A stretch of 64,000 nucleotides of DNA. It comes from Stagonosporopsis chrysanthemi. Taxonomy: Eukaryota > Ascomycota > Dothideomycetes > Pleosporales > Didymellaceae. Shown here piece after piece: positions 56,068 to 64,000 of this stretch. Location of the stretch: positions 124,001 to 188,000 of the forward strand of contig JAFISE010000020.1 in assembly GCA_022560025.1 (NCBI GenBank). Reading direction: 5' to 3'. The translations under genes and the position numbers were made by a program. Numbering within the stretch: position 1 is the first letter of the stretch; each line of letters opens with the position of its first letter. The notes under the pieces were generated by a model. That model was not told the origin of the DNA and made no database searches. It worked only from the letters and a program-made list of their open reading frames with translations.

Positions 56068-57653
56068 GATGAAGATAGAAAGAGAATGGAAACAGATATC
56101 CGCCAACCCTCAGGCAAACATCTGGCTTTTATAGGAAGAGGTCACTTCACACTACCCCAGTTTGATCTCCGACCTGGTACCCCACGTCCGATACCCTGCT
56201 CCACATTTCTCCCACTCGGATTTTATTACTCGCAAGGCTCAGCCACCGGAAGTTCGCACTGAAAAAACATTCGTTGTTTTACACTGGATGCATGGCATGC
56301 ATGCTTGGTCCACATAGTAGGCCGTGAAGCCGTTGTCTGTAGCTAATAGACAAGACACTAGCATTGTGAGATTGTTGCAAACGTGACGACAAGACCGCAT
56401 AGGGCAACCCGCTCCATCCTCGCCCAGGGACGACAAGAGGCGGTAGTTGTGTATGTAGCTATGGCCTCCGACATTCTTGTGGAGATATGTCTTGGTGTTG
56501 TTCGGTCAGCCAAGACAATGGGGCCTTGTTTGGGAGCCAAGCCGGCCCTGGTGCCGAGCAACATTGAGGAATGCGCCGCTGACGCGGGAATTGTGGTAAC
56601 CGCAAGAAGGTCAGCCAAATGGACCGACAAATTCATGTCGCGAATGTGTGGAGAGTTGGAAAAGATCCGCCGCACAAACGTGCAGCCAGAACGACTGCGC
56701 TCAAACGCACGATAAAACTTGCTACATGCCTGCCACCGTTACGAGTCTCTTTTTACTTCAGCATGTGCTTGGTTAAGCTTCCTACGCGGGACTTGCTTCT
56801 TACGAGTCGTTGTTACGGTGGATCCACGAGCCATAGTTACATAGTGGCTGGGCAGGGTCAGCAGTACGAAACAACCCGACGCGTATTGGCTTGCGAACGA
56901 GACTGTCGGCCGGTAAGGGTTCGTACTATTGGTCACTCGGATCCGACCAATATCAAGGAACTGAGACTCGATTGTGAGGCTCTGGAGCAGTCATGTCGGG
57001 GTCTCATATTCACCCCGAAGACAGCCCACAGCGCACTGTAACCTTGAAGTCAAAGCTCTTGTACCTTCGTCCGCGCACAGGCTTTGCCAATGACACCGGC
57101 ACTCGTATAAAGTCTCCGCGGGACTCTTGGAGGAATATCCGGTGTACAGCTCGTAAGACGTTCTATCGGTAAGGTTGAAAGACCATGACTAGGATGGGGT
57201 ATCATGGATGTCGATAAGCACAAAGCACTCACAGAGCTCTGAAATGAACGATGTCGTGCTGGAAGTCCAAAGACGCGAGTTCCAGCTGAACGTACTGAAT
57301 TGTGGAAAGCGTCTGGTGGCATGCTTACAACGGCGGCAGCCACCCCTTGGCAAGCCTCACACAATCCACTCATGCGCGCCTTAATCTGCAGTCGACTTTC
57401 ACAGTCGGCTTTCTATGGAAGTGGGACAGTTCGCACATGACAAGTACGAGGTCTGCCTGTTCCACGTAGAAAATGAAGAGAAGAACTCTGCAGAAGTGGA
57501 GGTTGCTTGGCGCCTTAGAATTGCCATGACTTGCTCCGGGCCCGGAGCCGTCCTCGGAGAATCTGCACCCCGCAAACCCCACACGCAACTCCACACACTC
57601 CGCACAGCTGTATCCCACCTTGCGCCCGTCAGCGTTACGATGTGTACATCGCC
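56068..57653. other. 1.6-kb intergenic region
   Basis: Promoter of the MFS gene and flank of the relics downstream. ORFs at 56383-56715 (+) and 56358-56675 (-) overlap on opposite strands, and neither has recognisable features. Confidence 0.4.
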
Positions 57654-57881
57654 ATGAATGAGTTTGAATATGGTTCATATCTGAACGAGTACGACACCAG
57701 CCATACACGCAGCCCACAGAAACACGACGATCTTGCTAGTCCAGCTTGTCAAGCGTGTCGGAAGAAGAAGGCTAAGTGTTCAAGAGAAAAGCCCTGTTCA
57801 CAATGTGTCATAACGCAGCACCAAACGAACGGGTCTTGTGGAGTCTTGATCAGTTGTCCTGTCTTGAACTTTCGGTTTTAG
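57654..57881 (+). pseudogene. Zn2Cys6 transcription-factor fragment
   Basis: A 75-residue frame from an ATG contains a complete Gal4-type cluster (ACQACRKKKAKCSREKPCSQC, then a sixth Cys after ten residues), with the usual basic segment. It ends after 20 further residues with no linker, coiled coil or fungal-specific regulatory domain. Intact members have 500-900 residues. The downstream DNA immediately becomes an unrelated alpha-galactosidase tail, so the gene has lost its 3' part by deletion. A short functional DNA-binding peptide is possible but unlikely. Confidence 0.6.
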
Positions 57882-57945
57882 ATGCCAGTCTCGTTGTGTC
57901 GAACGCGCTGAATCATCAGCCTCTTTTCCTCTTCTATATAGCACT

Positions 57946-58167
57946 TGGCCGTCAAGTGGAGATGGGACAGCGCTCCTTATTCTCAACGAGAAGGATGTAA
58001 GACAGAAATCTGCAGTAAGCCTCGCGGATCTCTCAGACCTACGTTACGGAGTAGATTATAACATCAAAGATGCTTGGTCTGGCAACCTGATCTACGAAAA
58101 CGCCAGCCATGTTCACATGGAGGTGGAGAGCCACGATACCAAAGTTCTTCTGCTACAGTCTAGTTGA
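57946..58167 (+). pseudogene. C-terminal remnant of GH27 alpha-galactosidase
   Basis: In the frame of 57946 the DNA encodes about 73 residues (WPSSGDGTALLILNEKD, SLADLSDLRYGVDYNIKDAW, SGNLIYENASHVHMEVESHD, TKVLLL) ending at TGA 58165-58167. This is the C-terminal antiparallel beta domain of GH27 enzymes. The catalytic barrel is absent, and the sequence before it is the Zn-cluster relic. A TATATAG acceptor-like sequence just upstream may be the old intron end. Confidence 0.6.
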
Positions 58168-58598
58168 CTTAGATGTCAGTGGAAGCAATGCTGTATCTGT
58201 TCAATCGCCTAACATGTGTCACAAGTTGCGCATTTGACGTTTCGTCTTCACGAAATCAAGTTAGTCTATTGGCAGTTATAACCTAAGTTTTCCAGTCGGT
58301 TCGGAGAAGGTCCGTATCGATGCCGGTGCAGATTCTCCCCATCTCAGAACCTGCCCATCTCAAGAGGACACAAGCTGGATGTGTCTAAGCTGAATCTCAA
58401 TATCGCAGGGAAACATCAGGCCCTTGCAGCGGACTATCGAACGGATCAGAAGAGGGAATCAGAAGAGAAGTGGACATGAATACCCCTGTCCGGTCTTTTC
58501 ATCTTAGTTGTCAGCATGCAAGGAAAGGATGAATTCTCCACGATGAGCACCAATGCTGGCTCTACAACTTCTGAAGACTTAGAAGTTAAGTCTTCAGC
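58168..58598. other. spacer between two relics
   Basis: No gene. Possibly the promoter of the following pseudogene. Confidence 0.4.
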
Positions 58599-59922
58599 AT
58601 GAAGGTCACTTCTTTTAAACTCCCTCTTTTCAACGTGCTTTTTCAAGCATTGTCGGTCAATGCCGAAACCGCAGGCGGTCTCAAGGTGCAGTCTATCAAG
58701 CATCCAGGAGCTCTCCACACTGAGGAAGACCTCCAGAGAGTTTGATCGCACGTACAGCGCGGCGACCAACCATGGTTGAAAGCCTTCCAGCACCTGGAAG
58801 TCGATTCACTAGCCCATCCGACGCGCCAACTGACCCGGAAGAGAACCGTCGTGAGAGAAAAAGCTAGTGACTTGACAGAGGATTATGCGTCACTGTACTG
58901 CGACATCTATTTAGCATATTGATTGACTTTGAGATACCAGATCACCCAGAACACTACCTACGCTACCGCAGCTGTTGAAATTCTGGACGCCTGGTCGTCC
59001 ACCCTGAAATTCATTGACGGGTCATCTAATAAGTCCCTTGCAGCAGGACTGTACGGATAGCAATTTGCGAATGCTGGAGAGCTTTTGCGTGGGTTTGATG
59101 GCTGGCCTAAGGCTGCACTCGGACGCATGCTGAATAAGGTCTTCGCTCCCACGAACCACACCTTCTTTCTTAACCATAACAACGTGCTAGACCATTGCTA
59201 TGCAAACGGGGTCTTTGCAACATCGCAGCTCTACTAGCAATTGGCGTGATAAATGGCAACGCGACCATATTCAACTACGCGACCAATTACTTCGCCAGCT
59301 GATAACCGAGTAGTGCTGTAGCCAACGCCGCGTTGTGCTTCTCCTCCATCGCAAGCTTAAAGGAGGAAGGCTCTGGAAAGACACTAATGCAGAGCCAAGA
59401 AACAGGCAGAGACCAGGGCCATACTCTGCTCTACTTAGCTCTACTCGCAGCGATTAGACAGCAGGGTCTCAGTCAGAGCGTGGAACTCTTCGGATTGTAT
59501 GGCAACCAGGTTTTGAATAGGTCAGTGAATCAACCACCATACTCGTCTTTCGCCTCTTGACCGACAACAACAGTGCCGAATACGCAGCTAAATACAACGT
59601 CGGCCACGATGTCCCCTACCAAGCCTACCTAACCTATCAGAGAAACTTCAGTATAGTCTCGGAGAATCAGCGCTACAACATTCGTCCAGGATTCGAAGGC
59701 ATCTACTCGCACTATGCAGAGCTCAAATGCCTGAATGCATCGTGGTCGCGCGCTTACCGGGGCATGGTCAACCACGGTCTAGCTGCGAACATCGAGGTAG
59801 GCGGTGGCGACTATGAACCGAACTCAGGGGGCTTCGACTCGTTGGGACATGGCACTCTCATGTTCAGGCTCAAGCCTGATTTTCTGGGCAACTTGACGAA
59901 CTCTAGTGCGCCGGTCACGTAG
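58599..59922 (+). pseudogene. alginate-lyase-domain (PF05426-like) secreted protein, pseudogene
   Basis: The frame from ATG 58599 gives a signal-like start (MKVTSFKLPLFNVLFQALS) and family motifs: KHPGALHTEEDLQRV, GDQPWLKAF, LDAWSSTLKFIDG, QFANAGELLRGF, LNHNNVLDHCYAN. It is cut by stops at 58743 (TGA), 58920 (TGA) and 59058 (TAG), then by a frameshift near 59205, after which CNIAALLAIGVINGNATIFNY continues in another frame to a TGA. The 3' half is well preserved: KTLMQSQETGRDQGHTLLY, a proper intron 59521-59573 (GTCAGT...CAACAG), then SAEYAAKYNVGHDVPYQAY and GGGDYEPNSGGFDSLGHGTL to TAG 59922. Intact fungal relatives are secreted proteins of about 400 residues with an alpha/alpha toroid fold acting on uronic-acid or other polysaccharides. 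Decay seems recent. Confidence 0.8.
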
Positions 59923-60167
59923 ATTGGTTGAAGTGTAGGGCCAAACAGCTGTAACACGGACGCGTCTTTATGTGATCTAGTAGCGGAAAACATCAGTGAA
60001 ATGTAGACTCGACGAGCTGTGAATGGTGGTGGGACATGTAGTTTCAACGACCCACTTCTAACCCTTTTCGATCTAGGCGCTCCTGCCGCTTCACTGTAAA
60101 CACCAAACAGAGCACTAGCTTTCTTTCCTTTCTGCACCGTAACATCCACCATTCTTCGCGATCAAAC

Positions 60168-61290
60168 ATGCTGCCGCCGATCGATCCCGCGACACTGCAG
60201 CGAAACCCTAACTTTGAGGTGTTATACAAAGATCTGTGCACACGAAAACTAAATCCTGATGGGTCGACACGGGACACAAAGAAGCAGCGCATGCACGATG
60301 AGATACGGCGGGTAGGTTTACAACAATAATTACTGTCTGCATGTTTATATGTCCTGTGTCTCACTAGCCATTGGCAATGCTCTCCCTCCATGCTGCCCAC
60401 TTTCACCCAAACACACCATTCATATGTGCCGTTGAGAAACCAAGATGAATTATCAATTGGCAAACACAAACCTCGCCTCAAATCAAATCCTACTAACGCA
60501 CCGCCAGAGCCTAGATACCGCCCGTTCAACCCTCCTCTCAACACAAATCCTCATCGACAACCTCTCCACCCTCCCTTCGCGCGCACCAACCCTCCCAGAC
60601 GACCTCCACGCCTGCATCGACCTCATCTCCGCCCTCCTCAGCGGCCGCATCCCCTCGGTCTCGGACCGCGAAATCCTCTCAGGCGACACAGCCATCTTCC
60701 TCGACAACATCGACATCATCGCTTCGGCGCTCTCCACACGCCTCCAAACCCTAACCACCCACCTCTGCACCCTCGCCTCCCCCTTATCCCCCCTTTCCCC
60801 CACCTCCCTCGCACCCGCCGCCGAAGCCCTCCTCACATCCGCAACCTGCTCGCTGCCCCACGCCCTCGCAACAGCCCGCACCCACCTCACCAACTCCCTC
60901 ACCGCCCTGCTCACCACGCACAAACACGTCCTTGAGTCGTCCATCCGCGTGCTAGAGCAAACCCAGCACGGCGCCCTGGCGCGCCACACCAAAGCGCGCG
61001 CCGAGCAGGCCCACGCCCGCGCCACGCTGCTGGGGCTGCAGGCCCGCTGCTGGACGGTTGCGCACCCGCCGCCGCCCGAGTTTGTGGACGCGCTGAAGGA
61101 GTACCGCCGCGCGCAGGGGAGTGGCGAGCGCGCGCTGAGGGATCGCGCGGAGCTGGCAAGGCAGAGTCTGGTGCTGTATGAGAAGGCCGGGGAGAAGGGG
61201 GTGCGGGAGTTGGCGCGCAGGAAGAGGGTGCTGGAGGGGGAGGTGGGGCGGATGGAGGTGGAGATTGGGGATTTGGAGCGGGGAGGGTAG
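60168..61290 (+). CDS. conserved hypothetical coiled-coil protein
   Basis: Exon 1, 60168-60311, encodes MLPPIDPATLQRNPNFEVLY and KDLCTRKLNPDGSTRDTKKQ through DEIRR, a distinctive start that I remember from unnamed proteins of other filamentous ascomycetes. The second exon, open from about 60445 to TAG 61288-61290, encodes 281 residues, mostly helical (DIISALLSGRI-like segment, LLTTHKHVLESSIRVLEQ, then a long Arg/Glu/Ala coiled coil ending VEIGDLERGG). The join is uncertain: the only in-phase acceptor is CCAAG at 60444 (133-nt intron), while the better TAG at 60367 leads to a stop, so a small exon may be missing. Third-codon GC is very high in exon 2. Function unknown. Confidence 0.6.
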
Positions 61291-61303
61291 GGGGGGGGGG
61301 GGG
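61290..61303. repeat. 14-base G homopolymer at gene end
   Basis: Starts with the last base of the TAG stop of the upstream gene and lies in the 124-bp gap between two convergent genes. G-quadruplex potential or an assembly-length uncertainty. Confidence 0.8.
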
Positions 61304-61414
61304 TGGCAGTGGTGCTGTTTGAGTGCTGATGGTGCGAAGAAAAATCATGGAAGCTGGATGGGAAGCATCCGTATCCGTATCCGTCTCTGTATCTCGAGCA
61401 AAAAGACTAAGTGC

Positions 61415-62347
61415 TCATATACGCTTCTCAGCCACAACCTCATACACCTCATCCACCACCTCACCCCCCGCATCCCGCACCTTCCTCGCCCCCATCCTAC
61501 AAATCTGCACGCTCTCAATCCTCACACCACGCGCCCAGACATACCCCTCGTACTCGCCCATCAGCGGTCTCGCATCGAACCTGATTCTCCTTTTCCCCTT
61601 CCCCTTCCCTTTCTCCTTCGCATACACCGTGTTCAACACGGTAGCATGCAGCCTCAACCCCGAACCCGGCTGCTCATCTTTCACCATCCACCCGCCTGCC
61701 TCAAACGCGCTCCTCACATGCGCTGCGAACGCGGCCAACCGGCCCATTCCATCCGCATCGGCATCTGCGTCCAGAGGTGCCGCGTACAGCACCCCCGTCG
61801 CGCTGGGGTCGTGCATGGAGTGCAGCCCGACCAGGTTGACGCTCAGTCCTGCTCCTGCTCCTCCTCCACCCCCTCCACCTCGCGGTTCAAACTCGCCCCC
61901 ATTCTCCACTCCCCCATCGTCCTGCAACCCCCCAACCCGCAACCCCGCCAAACACCCCTTCGCCCCCAGCAGCGCCTCCTCACTCGCCAACCGCATAACA
62001 CCCAGCGTGAGATGCATACTCCCCGGTGGCCGGACAGCGGCGGGGGGTACAGCGGGCGCCAGGGAGGGGAGGGCGGCGCGCAGGTCGTGCAGGGCGGTTG
62101 TGAGATGCGGGCGCAAGGTGGGGGTGGTGAGGGGGAGGGCGAGGAAGTGCGTTAAGGGGGGGTTGGGGTTGCGGGGAGTTGGGATTGGGGTTGGGTTTGC
62201 GGGGGGAGAGGCGTGGTGGTGGTGGGGTGGGAGAGGGGGGTGGGCGGTGGATGTGGAGGTCAATGTGGAGGTGGAAGTGTTGTTGGGTTGGTAGCGGGTG
62301 TCCTCGAGGAAGTCGTTGTATTCGCCTTTTGTCTTTTTGCGGCCCAT
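61415..62347 (-). CDS. 2H phosphoesterase, AKAP7/ASCC1 2'5' RNA ligase-like
   Basis: Single exon on the minus strand, 310 residues. The start at 62347 (MGRKKTKGEYNDFL) follows the last upstream stop-free region sensibly; a frame extension upstream has no ATG context. A Thr/Ser/Pro/His-rich linker precedes the domain, which starts THFLALPLTTPTLR. The two catalytic HxT motifs are MHLTLGVM and LHATVLNTVY, and the strand LSVNLVGLHSMHDPSATGVL with YAAPLD matches the AKAP7-NLS family. A run of eight Gly is inserted in the domain loop (EPRGGGGGGGAGAG). These proteins bind or hydrolyse 2',5'- or cyclic-phosphate RNA ends, and the fungal role is not defined. It converges on the coiled-coil gene, leaving a 124-bp shared 3' region. 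Confidence 0.85.
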   Translation of the reverse strand: MGRKKTKGEYNDFLEDTRYQPNNTSTSTLTSTSTAHPPLPPHHHHASPPANPTPIPTPRNPNPPLTHFLALPLTTPTLRPHLTTALHDLRAALPSLAPAVPPAAVRPPGSMHLTLGVMRLASEEALLGAKGCLAGLRVGGLQDDGGVENGGEFEPRGGGGGGGAGAGLSVNLVGLHSMHDPSATGVLYAAPLDADADADGMGRLAAFAAHVRSAFEAGGWMVKDEQPGSGLRLHATVLNTVYAKEKGKGKGKRRIRFDARPLMGEYEGYVWARGVRIESVQICRMGARKVRDAGGEVVDEVYEVVAEKRI

Positions 62348-62836
62348 GATGAAGGAGGGTCGTGTGAAGTGGGAGGGGCGCCGTGCTAAGTGGAGGACGG
62401 GGCTGCAGAGCATCAAGTCACAGTGTGTATGCCGGGGACAAGTGTGGTGGGACAAAAAGACAACCGACGTCAACAGCGGGAGCGGCGTCTGTTGCGCTTA
62501 CGGTCCGCGATGCTTGCGAGTCGCGATGCTGCGGTTTGGTGTTGCAGTCTGGGAGCCAATCACACACAGTCTCACCATGACGTACCGGTACGTGCCTAAA
62601 TCACCCCACCCAGCACGTTGCCTCGGACCGTCTTTCGGCGCATCTGCGTCTGCAAGGCTGAGGTGCATGCCATGGCATCGGAACGGAACACGACAAAACA
62701 TAGACAAGATAGAGAATAGATCGATGCTTTTCAAAAACGCTGTAAGTCTATGGTATCCAAAGTACCGAGTCGTAAAGCAGAACTCAGAGAGGCTGGCTAT
62801 GGAGGAGAGGGGCACGTCGCGGGCGGGTGGCGGGGC
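62348..62836. other. intergenic
   Basis: Between two minus-strand genes, holding the promoter of the phosphoesterase and the 3' end of YPD1. No gene seen. Confidence 0.5.
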
Positions 62837-63529
62837 TCATTCTTCGTCGTCGTAGAACTTCTTGAGCACCTTCTCGACCTCGTGGAACTCGTCCTTGGCC
62901 TGCTTGATGATCTTCTCGAGGCTCTTGAGGGCCTCCTCTTCCTTGATAGTTTTTGTGCCCGTCTCGTCCTTCAGCTGGCCGTAGTTCTGGATCTTCTCGC
63001 ACGAGTCCTTGACCTTGGTCAGGCCGAGCGTGGCGGACGAGCCCTTGAGGAAGTGGCCCAGCTCGCTGAGCGTCTTAAGCTCCTTCTTGTTGCTGGCGGG
63101 GCAGTCAGCAGGGCACGCATGCAGGGGCAAGGGCAAACGCACAGGTTGGCGTCCATCTTGACAAAGGTGCCCTCGGCCTGGGTGAAGAAGTCGTAGACGA
63201 TGCTCTTGGAGAACTCGCGCTCGGCCTCGTCTTCGTCCATTTCGAGGATCTGCTCAAAGGTCGAGGGGTCGATGGTGTCCTCGGCGCCGGGGATCGACAT
63301 GATGTCCTCGCTGCCGTTGACGCTCTGTGCAGGTTAGAGGGGGTTTCGGCAGCAGACGCCCAGTGCAGGGCGGGCGGAGGCAGGCAGAGGGGTGATGGCG
63401 GTGCTTGGGGTGCGGCAACGAGACTCTAGGAATGCGCGTGCGTGGCAGGGAGGGGCGTGGGGTGGAAGGAGCAACGTGATGGAGGGGCACACCAACCCTG
63501 TCTTCATCCTTTACTGAGCTAGGCGCCAT
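62837..63529 (-). CDS. YPD1: Ypd1-type histidine phosphotransfer protein
   Basis: Three exons on the minus strand (63529-63497, 63324-63143, 63092-62837) give 156 residues, close to yeast Ypd1. The intron joins use GTTGGT and GTGCGT donors with ACAG and GCCAG acceptors, and the second has branch GCTGAC. The HPt four-helix core starts FEQILEMDEDEAEREFSKSI, and the phospho-accepting His85 is in LGHFLKGSSATLGL. The C-terminal helices (SLEKIIKQAKDEFHEVEKVL) complete the bundle. It passes phosphate from hybrid sensor kinases to the response regulators Ssk1 and Skn7 in osmotic and oxidative stress signalling. It moves between cytosol and nucleus. Filamentous fungi normally have one copy. Confidence 0.94.
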
Positions 63530-64000
63530 CTTGCTTAGAAACTCGCAACAGCCCGCGAACGACCCAAATCAGCCGGTACGGGGTGAGACACAGCAACACC
63601 GCTTCTTCAATGTCGCAGGCGCGGCGATGCGATGCAGAGGACCGGAGGTGAGGCTGGACGCGGCGGATAATTTTTGCGTGTCGCGGCGGGATCGAGCCAC
63701 GGATGGTACAGACTACGGGGGGCTGGCTGCTGCGGACCGAGCGTGTGCGTGCGCGACCGGTGCTCTGGAAATCCTCAAGTTGGGTTTAGTTTATGACGAA
63801 GCTGTAGGGTCGGCCCGCCGAATTTTGAGCGCCGTTGTCAGTGTGTGCGAGGAGACTGGGGGAAGAGACTGGGGGAAGAGACCACGGCGAGGGCACGAGA
63901 GAGCGCAGCGGTGAGCGGGAAGCGTCAAACGCGCAGAAGGCCTGTCCCCTCGGCAGTCTGAGGCCTAGAGGCACTGGCTGGTGACTGTGTTAGCCCCCTC
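63530..64000. other. upstream region of YPD1 to window edge
   Basis: GC-rich promoter region. No gene recognised before the edge. Confidence 0.5.

Noticed and set aside
57050..57717. Minus-strand ORFs with LCEACQ, first thought to be a HET-domain start
   Set aside because: Only one short resemblance; the following sequence lacks HET motifs.
58599..59058. RIP as the cause of the stops in the alginate-lyase-like pseudogene
   Set aside because: The three stops do not all fit CpA-to-TpA change (one appears to derive from a Tyr codon), and a frameshift is also present, so ordinary decay explains it.
61178..62294. Plus-strand ORFs of 323-325 codons over the phosphoesterase gene
   Set aside because: Composition artefacts antisense to the HxT-motif protein; Arg/Pro/Ser-rich without features.

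Overview
The window is nuclear DNA of a filamentous ascomycete (Pezizomycotina, most probably Dothideomycetes). Genes are spaced 0.3-2 kb apart and face both ways. Most are interrupted by 44-60 nt introns with GTRNGT donors, CTRAY branch points and YAG acceptors. The gene set fits a mould: an NDR/Sid2-type septation kinase, Get2, Ypd1, a secreted GH35 beta-galactosidase, an M14 carboxypeptidase and a P450. One tRNA-Gly(GCC) gene carries an intron. Exon joins below were worked out by hand from splice signals, reading phase and remembered family sequence. No alignment was run.

Layout. 0-8.2 kb: a 5'-truncated unknown gene, a charged unknown protein, a thioredoxin-fold membrane protein and a mitoribosomal protein of the Mrp49 type. 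10-16 kb: GET2, a radical-SAM lysine 2,3-aminomutase-like gene (six exons) and a GNAT acetyltransferase. 16-20 kb: a gene-poor stretch with a MITE-like inverted repeat, then a solitary P450. 20-41 kb: a largely conserved block with GH35 beta-galactosidase, a FAT1-type acyl-CoA synthetase, a dynamin-like GTPase, fumarase, a RING protein, the Sid2/Dbf2 kinase and SMC5. 41-47 kb: a run of probably secreted or membrane proteins (small 4-Cys protein, single-pass protein, signal-bearing nicotinamidase-like hydrolase, carboxypeptidase). 48-60 kb: an accessory, decaying compartment. It holds a 27-G tract, the tRNA, a 1.03-kb TIR element flanked by TA, an F-box pseudogene with two stops, an orphan membrane protein, a DAL5-type MFS transporter, and then three adjacent relics (Zn2Cys6 regulator fragment, GH27 alpha-galactosidase tail, alginate-lyase-like pseudogene). 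60-64 kb: conserved housekeeping again (coiled-coil protein, 2H phosphoesterase, Ypd1).

I see no biosynthetic cluster, CRISPR array or clearly undescribed system. The most rewarding places are the 48-60 kb graveyard and TIR element, the possible 3-nt exon in the Mrp49 gene, the secreted nicotinamidase-like enzyme and the organelle-targeted-looking aminomutase. Enzymes here touch lysine, NAD precursors, fatty acids, galactosides and the TCA cycle. They are otherwise a mixed genomic neighbourhood, not one pathway.
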